Positions 1-10,700 of a stretch of DNA of 64,000 nucleotides are shown here, in pieces. This stretch comes from Microglena sp. YARC. Taxonomy: Eukaryota > Chlorophyta > Chlorophyceae > Chlamydomonadales > Chlamydomonadaceae. The stretch covers positions 19,971,970-20,035,969 of the forward strand of contig CM039466.1 in assembly GCA_022414725.1 (NCBI GenBank), given 5' to 3'. The notes under the pieces were generated by a model, which was given only the letters and a program-made list of their open reading frames with translations, was not told where the DNA came from and did not search any database. Position 1 is the stretch's first letter, and the number at the start of each line of letters is the position of its first letter. The position numbers and the translations under genes were made by a program.

Positions 1-2282
1 CCTCCCCCCCAAGAGCCCATCACCTCCCCCTCCCAGGCCTCCACCTCCTCCCCCTCCCCCCAAGAGCCCCTCCCCCCCTCCCCCAGTGAGCCTTTCTCCC
101 CCCCCTCTCTCAGCTGGAGGCATTTGTGGCTTCGTCCTGGTGGCTGCCGATGCGTGGTGCACCAATTACAACAGCTACAGCCCAGGCATGAAAACCCCCG
201 TTGAATGCGCCAACTTCTGCGCAAGCCTGTATCGCGTCAACGCCCCCTTCTGTTTCGACCACAACCCGACAAGCTCCATTTGCGAGTGCTCCGCAGGCCC
301 AAGCGGAACCTCAACCTCAGCTGGCTACAACTCATACACATACTCCTGCAACAGCCCTACTCCCTCTCGTAACGGCGATACTTCCCCATCCCCGCCCCCT
401 CCCATGAGCCCCTCTCCTCCGCCCAGGCCTCCACCCCCCCCTCCTCCCAGATCCCCTTCACCCCCTCCTCCCAAGTCTCCCCCGCCTCCATCTCCTTCCC
501 CCCCCCCTCCTCCCCCTTCTGCCAGCCCCGTTACCTGCGGCTACACCCTGGTTAAGACAAACACATGGTGCGCCTCAAGCCGCGGCACCTGGGGCTATAC
601 AAGCGTAGACCAATGCGCCAACTATTGCAAAACAGTAGCCGGAAGCACCCCACCCTTCTGCTTCGATTTCAATGACCAGATCAACCATTGCGAGTGCTCC
701 AGTGGCCCTGACGTCAGCCAACCCTCTGTGAACTACAACTCCTACACGTACTCCTGTACTTCAGCCGGCCGCCGCCTCACGTCCCTCACCATTGCTGCCT
801 CCCTGACCAAGGAGGAGTTTGTGATTGACAGCCCCGAGAAGGTACACTTGAACTTGGTTACATGGCCCCAGCCTTTAAGGCTTCTCGCCTTTTTGGCAGT
901 AACATATTCAATTCAGGGCAAAGCGTGTTTGTCAAAATATATTAATATGCTCACTTCACGGCCTAATGCATTTCCTCTCACGACATCCCCTATACCTGGG
1001 TGCAGGGTCCACCAATCCTCCACCAAGACACCGCCATCCAACCCCCACCACACACCACCACCACCACCTAGGTGTTCCCCAACTCAGCTTTTCGCATCGT
1101 GACTACATACCACCACCACAGCGTGACCACCCACCACAACCCCACCACATCCACCGATCCTCCACCACCACGACTACACCACCACACTGCCATCCACTTC
1201 ACCCCCACACCACAACAACTCCACCCCCACTCCACCACCACCACCAAGGTGTTCCCCAACTCATATGTTTGCATCGTACCACCATCTGATCCCCACACCA
1301 CCACAACAAATACAACACCACCCACCCACCATCAACAACACCCCCACAACCACACCGCTGACCACTTCCACCACCTAGGTGTTCCCCGGCTCAGCTGTGC
1401 GCATCTTGACGCCATGCAATGTGGATTTCCACAAGACCAAAACCTCACCCCATCAAATTACACCACTTCCACCATCCAACACAACCATGCCCAGCCCCCC
1501 CACCCACCCCGGTTCCGCATACACACCACCAGCAATCCCACCCCCACAACCCCACCACCACCTAGGTTTTCCCTGATTCGGCCGTGCGCATCGTGGTGCC
1601 ATACAAAGCGGAGCTCCACAAGACTGTGTCTCTAGGTGCCCAACGTCGCCTTGCCAGTCAGGAGGGTGCTAGAGAGCAGAATGCATTCTGTGGCAACAAA
1701 GTGTGCGAAGGTGAGGCCGAATACAACTTGGTTACATAGCTTGGTGACTTGGTCACATAAAACTCAAACTTGGTTATATGCTTATGGAGCTGGTGGGAAG
1801 CTGCCATGCGTAGTCAAAAAAAGAAACATTGAATCCTAAGAACCTGTCCTGACCACTCTATTCTTACCACTCCACCTTACCCTTTCGCAGATGGCGAGAA
1901 CAGTGCTATGGAGTATATGTATGTGCACTTTATACATGGTGTTCAGAATATGTGACCCCATGTAATACGCGGTTGAGAAATGTTGTCTGGCTGGAAATGG
2001 ACTGACAAATCTGTGCCCCACTCCATCCCAGGTGGTGAGGATGGCGAGAACTGTGCCATGGACTGCTGCCCCAAGACCACCTGCGGTGATGGCGTGTGCC
2101 AGGCTTATGCCGGCGAGGAATGTGAGTCCTGCCCTGAGGACTGCGCTGGTGACTTGGACGGCGAGCATGGAGCTCCCTTCTGCTGCGGTGCCTATGTTGG
2201 CTGCAACCATGACGAGCGTTGCACTGGAAACACATTCTGGTACGGAAAGGAGCACGAGTGCCTTAACCACTGTGGCAAGTAG
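1..2282 (+). CDS. Secreted proline-rich, cysteine-rich extracellular (cell-wall/matrix-like) protein, 5' truncated by window
   Basis: Three exons are supported: <1-841, 1566-1710 and 2032-2282 (stop TAG 2280-2282). Junction phases agree (0, then 1). The reading frame is open to the left window edge, so the true start lies outside. Exon 1 alternates Ser-Pro(n) hydroxyproline-type linkers with two homologous modules of about 75 residues (about 128-350 and 536-756). Each has conserved Cys spacing, an FCFD-type core and a shared ending YNSYTYSC. The C-terminal part (exons 2-3) is Cys-rich, with the motifs CGNKVCEGGEDGENC and CGDGVC followed by GEECESCPEDC, and ends at HCGK. Such SP-rich plus Cys-module proteins are typical of algal cell-wall or matrix glycoproteins, such as pherophorin-like proteins. 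The two modules resemble small PAN/apple-like disulphide folds, but I cannot assign a family. Extracellular location and Pro hydroxylation are inferred. The next gene is 3 kb downstream on the same strand. Confidence 0.75.
1060..1440 (+). repeat. Three decayed acceptor-type copies of exon 2 start inside intron 1
   Basis: Intron 1 (842-1565) contains three copies of the intron-end/exon-2-start junction, beginning at 1072, 1249 and 1379, ahead of the real exon 2 at 1566. Each copy follows a CCACCAC tract and an AG. They read VFPNSAFRIV, VFPNSYVCIV and VFPGSAVRIL, against VFPDSAVRIV in the real exon. Copy 3 keeps about 40 bp more of the exon (HKT is still readable). All lose the reading frame within a few codons. 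Confidence 0.8.
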
Positions 2283-2872
2283 TAGATGAGCAGCACTTGC
2301 CGCATGTCTGTGGGCCAATTTTCAAGGCCATGTCAGCTGCAACCATGACAACCACTGTTTGTTGTGACGCCTCGCAAATTGAGCAACTCAGTTCGACCCC
2401 AGTGCGACGTGCTGCCCCCACAAACACCGCAGAGGTTAGGCAAGGAGCCCGTTGGGGTTCTGTGGGGGCATTTCTGACTAGTTTGGACGGACTCATGCAG
2501 CGACAGAATGGCGACGCGTCGCACACAAAAATAGTGCATGCAGACTGTTACGCAGGACAGCTGCTATGAGGCTAGCGAGCTTACAAGTGCCACTTGCACT
2601 GCAAGCAAAACATAGATAAATGAATGGTACAATTCGCTGCCACATGCACAGTGCATGTGGCAGTGTTTTTATTTGTGCCACCGGTTGCATATTGTGGCGC
2701 GCGGTCGCCACCCCGTGAGACCCTCAGGAACATTGATTGTATTTTTAGTGTGCTTGCATGCAGTGCACTCAACTAGGCACGTCTAGAGTTGCAAATAATG
2801 GCAACATTCATTAATTGAATTTGTCAAACAAATCAGGCTTGTCACAAAATCCCAATTGTTATGACCTTGATA

Positions 2873-2950
2873 ACTTGAACTTGGTTACAGAGCTTCAGCC
2901 AGCAATTTGGCTGCTCGTCGTCTTCCGCAGTAAAAGCATTATTACCAGGA
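2873..2950 (+). repeat. Interspersed repeat family A, copy 1
   Basis: About 80 bp beginning ACTTGAACTTGGTTACA, then CTTCAGCCAGCAATTTGG, and ending ATTACCAGGA. Other copies are at 3681-3760, 10171-10228 (partial), 19984-19996 plus 20194-20262 (split by another element) and 30570-30712 (split). A short piece occurs near 1723-1745. The family is spread over genes and intergenic DNA, so it is a dispersed element, not a gene part. Class unknown. Confidence 0.75.
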
Positions 2951-3031
2951 AATGTAAACTCAGACAAATCACTTTTTTTCCTCCTCCTCTTCTGCTGAAC
3001 ATAGATAAAAGTAGTACACACACAAAACTAT

Positions 3032-3636
3032 TCAGAACCGATCAAAAAATACTCGATCCAGTCTCTTCATACTCGCATGGATGAACAAAGGAAGCTCCTC
3101 TCGCCCTTCAACTTCTGGATTGCACATCAGGTAATGTAGAGGAATCATTTTGCTCTCCGATTGGGAAATCAGGCTCTGGTACTTCCTTCTCGAATTCAGC
3201 AAGGCTTCGGTCACTTCGTCAGTACATTCAAATACCACATGGTGTTCATCTTGAACTGCCCCATAATCACGAAGGTGACACAAACGATCCTTTCAAGGAA
3301 CAATTGGGCGTTTCCGTCTATCAGTTCCACTTTCAGGTAGTGGGAGGAAGTTATAAATCTATACATATTACGCACAACCTTGTGAGGTAGGTCTCGGATG
3401 AGATAATTGGACGTCTCAGGTTTCCCACTCTCATCCCACAAGAAGGACATCCAGGTCTGGTACACGGCATTCTTCCTTCCTTGTGATCCCGAACTTTCAT
3501 CTCTAGGGCGTGTATCTAAAGACTTGGTACTGTGGTAAAGGAAAAGATGATTGGTGAATATGACTTTTTTCACTTTGTTCCAGTTAACTGGTTTAAGTTT
3601 CAAATGCCCCACACCTTGATAAAGCACCGAGTACAA
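3032..3636 (-). pseudogene. Decayed retrotransposon-type C-terminal ORF remnant (frameshifted)
   Basis: Two overlapping minus-strand frames (3636 to 3211 and 3283 to 3032) read as one protein broken by a frameshift near 3270. The motif GAVQDEHHVVFEC, with Cys residues upstream, matches the Cys/His zinc-knuckle-like tail often found after the reverse transcriptase of non-LTR elements in algae (C..C...VEDE.H..F.C). No RT catalytic motifs, LTRs or poly-A tail are visible. The assignment rests on this tail motif only; it could instead be a domesticated or host gene fragment. Confidence 0.4.
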
Positions 3637-3680
3637 TCACCAAGTGGTATGGCCAGTGTTGTATCCAATTGTTTCCACTT

Positions 3681-3760
3681 GACCTTGAACTTGGTTACAT
3701 AGCTTCAGCCAGCAATTCGGCTGCTCGCCGTCTTTGGCAGTAAAAACATTATTACCAGGA
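3681..3760 (+). repeat. Interspersed repeat family A, copy 2
   Basis: Near-identical to the copy at 2873-2950, from CTTGAACTTGGTTACAT to ATTACCAGGA. The two copies lie in the same orientation either side of the retrotransposon-like remnant. Confidence 0.75.
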
Positions 3761-4800
3761 ACTTGTTTCGGCACATGCGTCAAAACATTGTTAGATAAAG
3801 CACCAAGTGCTACACTCAGTTCTGACTAGGTGCTGAGGTAAAGCATTAGTATTACCTAGTGCTTTATCCCAGTGTTACTTTCTTGTTCAGTGTTTTAACA
3901 ACAACAATAACAGGAAAGTAGGCGAGATGTTGGTGAAATGCCTTGAATATGAAGCGTCCCCAGCCTCTCTCTATATTGGCTCCCTCTATCTACGTGTCTT
4001 TCTTTCACAAACCTCGTGATCAAATACTCTCTGCTCAAGAGCATCACATTGTCACCAGACCGAGTTACACTAGACCAAGCTGTAAAAGAGTTTTGCTTCA
4101 ATGAGTTAACTGATCAATCATAAATCCCCTCTCACTCTTCTCACTCGTTCGTCGCCACGCTGTGGCTCTAAACTCATCGTAAGCCTTATCAAATAGGAAT
4201 CGTGCAACAGTATCAAGCGCCAGCTTTCAAAAACTAGCTCTAAAAACCACGCATGTGAGCTATCGGTTTCTGCAAGGGAGCCGTCACGATGCAAACCCAT
4301 CCCATCGCACAGTCACGGTGCTACAATCACGCATGCAGTCAGTCATGGTGCTACAATAACTTCGGTGACGCTGCATCAATCAAGCATTCGATTGGTCGCG
4401 CTGGCAAAGCCCGGGAATGCCGCCGGTACATTCAACAACATTCCCTGGGTTGAGCATCTCCGTATTTGGAAACAACAAGATGCAGCTAGATTTCAAGAGG
4501 TATTAGCGAATGCTCTTCAGGAAGCCAAAACGTTTTCCCCCACTCAGAAGCTGCTCGACAAAACCTCGGACGCACCACTTACGTTTTTTGCCACGTCAGA
4601 AAGGGCTTCGGGCGATTTTTTGTAGAATTTTCGAGATGCCCTTCTTATCAGCCGCATGTAGCGATATCGGAGACCGAAATTCGGCTCGAATGCGGCTCAA
4701 ATTACCTCCAGTACAATTGGCAGTCGTTGGACGCGTTGCGCGTTGGAAGGGAAATGGAATATTTTTCGGTTATTACACTTGCCGACGCAAGATCTGGGCC

Positions 4801-4843
4801 CACGTGTTGCGTCCTCCTGCTACTGCTACCGCTGATGACGTCA
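4801..4843 (+). promoter_or_regulatory. G-box (CACGTG) and perfect CRE palindrome (TGACGTCA) upstream of kinase gene
   Basis: CACGTG lies at 4801-4806 and TGACGTCA at 4836-4843, about 450-500 bp upstream of the kinase ATG at 5296. Both are bZIP/bHLH-type binding palindromes. Their pairing in a GC-rich stretch before a gene suggests a promoter-proximal element. Function is inferred from the motifs and position only. Confidence 0.4.
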
Positions 4844-5295
4844 GCAGCAAAGGTACCCGACCGCGACCGCGGTGGGCTACTACCCTCTGCTACCCCTACT
4901 ACCCTCGCACGCCCTCGCATGCTGCCCTCCGTTCAAATATTCCCGTCGCCGCCTCGTCACTCATACCAGCCACTGTCCATAATAATTTATTTATCCAACA
5001 AAACTGCGACCAACTGTCACTGTCGCCGTCACTGGCACGCACTCATCCTTCGGAAAGAGATTGAAATACGGAAGTTGACCATCCAAAGGAATTGAAACCT
5101 TGCTATAGGCCTACCTGCTCTATTTGCTTATACTTTTAATCTTACGGGGTTATCTCCCTTCTGAACTGGGGGTCCGCATCCTTAACAGAGACATCACACG
5201 CTGCCATTAACTCGCTTGCATCCACCATTATCGTTAGCTGGGGGCACTAGACAAGGCGACACGGAGAGTCCACGACTTCTCGTCTAATCAGCACA

Positions 5296-6840
5296 ATGAC
5301 CGCTCCGCACGTGTTGGCAGCCATCGACTCCACTGAGAGCAACGCAGAAGCCAAGCCTGGCTTTGAATCTGAATGTGCTCCCAAGCGAAGTGAAGCTGCC
5401 CTAAGATGGCACCGGGCATACCGAAAGGTCAGGGTCATGCTAATTGTGTGCCGCGCCTTCGGAACTCTTCGCGACCAGCACGGCTTAAACGAGATAAAGC
5501 TTTCACAGCTGAAGACCATCTCTAAACTGGGTGAGTTGAACATGCCTCGTCACACCCGCGCCTGGTGGAGCTAGACACCAGTGCACAACCGTGACCACAG
5601 TGTTGTAATGGTTCGGCGGTTAAGCTCTCTTATCCTCGAATAACAACCGGTCTCGCCTTCCAAGAGGATTCATGTCATTTCCGAGGAAGTTAGTTCGTCG
5701 TCGTCAAAGGTAGTCGCCGCGGGTCTGCCACCTGTGTCAACCCATGTCCGACACAGCCTTTCTGCCTCTATCCATTAACCCGATCACCCCACCCACCCCT
5801 GACCAGGTGAGGGCGCCTTTGCAACTGTGGAGAAGTGCCTGTATACACCTGCCAGTGGTGACGCCAAGGAGGTAGCTGTGAAGAAGCTGAAGGCTGATGT
5901 GATGAAGAACACTACTGATGTACAAAGCTTCTATGACGAGGTACTGCCTGCACTATCCTGATGCCTCCAATATTTGTATGCAGTCCTGCAATAGCTCAAG
6001 GCTAACAGGAGTAGCTACAAGGCCCTCCAATAGGCTCCTTAAGAGTCATCCTGGTCATAGTTTTTCTTTTCGCCTACAAGCAGCAGCTTAAGGTCATGTT
6101 GCAGCACCACCCACCACCTACCACCACCAACCACCACCACACACCCACCACAAACCACACACCACACACCTGCCACCCACCTTTCACCATTCACCACACA
6201 CCAAACACCACCCACCACACACTACACACCCACCACTCACCACCCACCACCACAAACCCACCACCACCCAACCACATAGGCTGCTCGCCATCTTGGGCTG
6301 TAGCATCAACATTCAGAGCACTTTTACCAGCATTTTTCTTTTCAGCTACAAGCAGCAGCTTCTATGCAGCTCCTCCTGACTGGCTATTCAGCCTAACTTG
6401 ACGCAACCTACTGCACCTTCAAGCTGACACACTCAGCTGTCCCGAACTGCTAAAAACTGAGGTAGAGCCCAGCACCTAACTCAGGGAGCTGCCTAGATGC
6501 TGCTAATAAAAGCCGAAAAGAAAAACCCTGACTTTTACCACCAAGATATATCTTGCATCTGCCTGCCACAGACTGAAAACTTTAGGCAATCACCTTGATA
6601 TATTTATAGGGATCGGCTTATCATATGATGCTGACCAAAGGCGAGTATCATATCATATCATATCATTCAAATTGCATCATATGGTATTGTACATAAATGG
6701 TAAATTTGGCCTAGCTTGGGATCTGTGTGTATGAGGGGGTTGCGTGTGTGTGTGTGTGTGGTGTGTGTGTGTGGTGTGTGTATGAGGGGTTTGCGTGTGT
6801 GTGTGTGTGTGGTGTGTGTGTGGTGTGTGTATGAGGGGTT

Positions 6841-6880
<40 letters not shown>

Positions 6881-7685
6881 AGGGGTTTGCGTGTGTGTGT
6901 GTGGTGTGTGTGTGTGGTGTGTGTATGAGGGGTTTGCGTGTGTGTGGTGTGTGTGTGTCGTGTGTGTGTGTGGTGTGTGTATGAGGGGTTTGCGTGTGTG
7001 TGTGTGTGGTGTGTGTGTGTGTGTGTGGTGTGTGTATGAGGGGTTTGCGTGTGTGTGGTGTGTGTGTGTGGTGTGTGTGTGGTGTGTGTATGAGGGGTTT
7101 GCGTGCGTGTGTGTGTGTTTGTGGGGTTTGTGTGTGTGCATGTGGGTGTGCGTGTGTGGGGGGGGGGGTTGTGTGTGGGTATGTGGGGTGTGCATGTGTA
7201 TGTGGGGTGTGCGTGTGGGGTGTGTGTAAGAGGGGTTTGCGTGTGTGTGTGTGGTGTGTGTATGTGGTGTGTGTGTGTTTGTGGGGTTTGTGTGTGTGCA
7301 TGTGGGGTGTGCGTGTGTGTGGGGGGGGGTGTTGTGTGTGGGTATGTGGGGTGTGCATGTGTATGTGGGGTGTGCGTGTGGGGTTTGTGTAAGAGGGGTT
7401 TGCGTGTGTGTGGTGTGTGTGTATGTGGTGTGTGCGTATGTGGGGGTTGTGTGTGTGTGCATGTGGGGGGTGCGTGTGTGTGTGTGGGGGGGGGGGTTGT
7501 GTGTGGGTATGTGGGGTGTGCATGTATATGTGGGTGTATTTGTATGTGAGGCGTGTGTGTGCGTGTGGGGGGTGCGTGTGTGTGTGTGTGTGGGGGGTGT
7601 GTTTGGGTATGTGAGGTGTGTGTGTATATGGGGTGTGCGTGTGTGTGGGGTGTATGTGTATGTGAGTTTTTTGTGTGTTTGTGGT

Positions 7686-7716
<31 letters not shown>

Positions 7717-10700
7717 GGCATCAGTACCGCCTCATCTAAGGTTAACTCTTTATGTTGCAGCATTGAGTTCTTATCCCACTCATACACTGATATGACACAG
7801 ACGCGATTGGCTGTCCCACTCAATAAGTGACATTTGACAGCATTGAGCTCCTGATCCAATCATAGACTAATGTGTTACTCATGAACTGATATGTCACACA
7901 TGAACTGATATGTCACTCATGAACTGACATGTCACACATGAACTGATATGTCACTCATGAACTGATATGTCACTCATCAACTGATATGTCACACATGAAC
8001 TGATATGTCACTCATGAACTGATATGTCACTCATGAACTGATATGTCACTCATGAACTGATATGTCACTCATGAACTGATATGTCACTCATGAACTGATA
8101 TGTCAGAAATGCAATTGGCTGTTCCACTCATAAAGCGTCATGTGACTTCGTTCAGTTCCTGACCCACTCATAAACTGATGTGTTACTCGTGAACTGATAC
8201 GTCACAAACGAGATTGGCTGTCCCACTCATTAAGGGACATGTGACAACATTGAGCATTTGACCCACTCATAAACTCATGTGTCACTCATAAACTCATATT
8301 ACTCATGAACTGATGTGTCACAAATGCGATTGGCTGTCCCACTCAATAAGCAACATGTGACAGCATGGAGCTCCTGGCCCACTCATACACTGATAGGCTA
8401 CGTAATTAGTCGCCTGCCCGCGCAAGAAGTGGCATGTTGCAGCATTGAGCTCCTGACCCACTCATGAAGTGATAGGCTACGTAATTGATCGGCTGCCCCC
8501 TCTTGTTAAGTGACACGAAAGCATGGAGCTCCTGAACCACTGAAAAACTGATTGGCCACAGAATTGGTTGCCTCTCCACTCAATAAGTGAAACGCGACAG
8601 CATTGAGCTCCTGACCAACTGGAAAACTGATAGGCCACAGAATTGGTCGCCTGCCCCCACTCATTAAGTGACACTCGACAGCATTTGGCTCCTGACCCAC
8701 TCAGGAACTGATGGGCCACATAATTGGTCGCCTGCCCACTTAATAAGTGACACGCGACAGCATTAAGCTCCTGACGCACTAGAAAACTGATAGGCCACAG
8801 AATTGGTCGTCTGCCCCCACTCATTAAGTGACACTTCACAGCATTAAGCTCCTGACCCACTCAGGAACTGATAGGTCACAAACGCGATTGGCTGTCCCAC
8901 TCACTTAGTGACACGCGATATCAATGAGCTCCTGACCCACTCAGGAACTGATAGGTCACAAACGCGATTGGCTGTCCCACTCACTTAGTGACATGCGATA
9001 TCAATGAGCTCCTGACCCACTCACTAAGTGATATGCAACAGCATTGAGCTCGTGACCCACTGATAAACTGATAGGCCAAATAATTGATCGGCTGCCCCAC
9101 TCACTTAGTGACACGCGACAGCATTGAGCTCCTATCCCACTCATGAACTGATATGTCACAAACGCGATTGGCTGTCTCACTCACTAAGTGACACGCGATA
9201 TCATTGAGCTCCTGACCCACCAGCACGTTGCCCCCCGGTGATGTAGGTGCGATTGTTGAGGAAGCTGGACCACCCTAACATCATGCGCTACGTGGGTATC
9301 GGCTATGTGGATGCAAGCAGCGAGAAGACGAAGCGGGAGACAATGTTCTTGGCATGTGAGATGATGCAGGGGGCACTCAGAAGTGGTCATGAACCAAATG
9401 TTGATGCCGCACAAGTCACTGTTCACCCTTGCGACGGCATTGAAGTGGTGTATCAACATAGCTGATGCGCTCGCTTACCTGCACTCCTCACAACCCAAGG
9501 TCATCCATCGCGACCTGAAGCTGGAGAACATCCTGCTGAGGTAAGATGTGGGTGTGGTTGGGGGGAAGGTTGTGTGTGGGGGGGGGGGGGGGCTAAGGGG
9601 GGGTCTTTTTTGGGCTAAGCATAGCAGGTCATTTATTGCGACCTGAAGCTGAGAACATTTGCTGAAGGTAAGATGTGTGTCTGTGCTTGGGGGGAGTGGG
9701 GTTGGGGGGTTCTTTTTGGGGCCATGCGTAGCAGGGCATCCATCGCAACCTGAAGCTGGAGAATATCTTACTGAAGGTAAGATGTGTGTGTGTGGTTGGG
9801 GGGAAGGTAGTTGGAAATGGGCGCTGGGGGGGGGGGGGGGGGGGGGTCTTTTGGGGGCTATACGTAGCAGGTCATCCATTGCAACCTGAAGTTGGAGAAC
9901 ATCTTACTGAACGTAAATGTGTGTGTGTGTTTTGGGGGGGGGGGGGGGGGGGGGGGGGGAGAGGGGGGGAAGAGCCTGGCGCTAAGGGGGTTCTTTTGTG
10001 GGGCTATGCGTAGCCAGGTCAAACCATGGCGATCTGAAGCTGATGGTAAGGGGGTAAACTTGTCAAGGTAAGGTGGGGGTGGGGGGAGCCTGCGTGCTAA
10101 GGGGGGGTTCTTTTTGGGGCTATGCGGAGCAGGTCATCCATCGCGATCTGAAGCTGAAGGTAAGTTGGTAACCTTGAACTTGGTTTGGCTGCTCACCGTC
10201 TTTGGCAGTAAAATTAAATTTACCTGGAAATTGTTAACATAAACTATCTTCGTCAGTACATTACAGAAAACATTATGTTCATCTGGAACCGTGTCAACTA
10301 ACTCAACCTCACCTCACCTAAACTCAGCTCAACTAAACTCAACTAAACTCAACTAACTGTACCTCAACTAATCTCACGTCAACTAACCTCAATAAACCAT
10401 GCTTCCAACTTGGCCTTCACTTTCCAGGGCAGCGTCACCTCAACTAACCTCACCTCAACCAACCTCAATAAACGATGCTCCCAACTTGGCCTCCACTTTT
10501 CTGGGTGGCGACACCTCAACTAACCTCACCTCAACCAACCTCAATAAACGATGCTCCCAACTTGGCCTCCAATTTTCTGGGTGGCGACACCTCAACTAAC
10601 CTCACCTCAACCAACCTCAATAAACGATGCTCCCAACTTGGCCTCCTTTCTGGGTGGCGACACCGAGTCAACTAACCTCACCTCAACCAACCTCAAGTAA

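Larger units (their letters stand above)
2283..5295. other. Intergenic region between matrix-protein gene and kinase gene
   Basis: About 3 kb with no intact gene. It holds two copies of an interspersed repeat (2873-2950 and 3681-3760), a minus-strand retrotransposon-like remnant (3032-3636) and, near its right end, a G-box and a CRE-like palindrome. The stretch 3770-4790 has short open frames on both strands, none with a recognisable domain. Confidence 0.6.
5941..9246 (+). other. Kinase intron 2 (3.3 kb): small elements, GT-rich minisatellite and satellite
   Basis: The intron contains CCACC-rich sequence (6095-6285), a MITE-like element (6330-6530), an AT-palindrome repeat (6602-6712), a GTGTGT minisatellite (6716-7725) and a diverged satellite (7790-9235). 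Donor is GAG|GTACTG and acceptor GTAG|GTGCGA. No coding potential beyond low-complexity frames. Confidence 0.7.

Noticed and set aside
4365..5095. Open frames upstream of the kinase as extra 5' exons or a separate gene
   Set aside because: No recognisable motif, overlapping frames disagree, and no splice link to the kinase start could be supported.
6677..7859. Long His/Thr/Pro or Cys/Val open frames on both strands
   Set aside because: They are produced by (GT)n/(CA)n-rich minisatellite; all frames stay open and there is no domain, so not genes.
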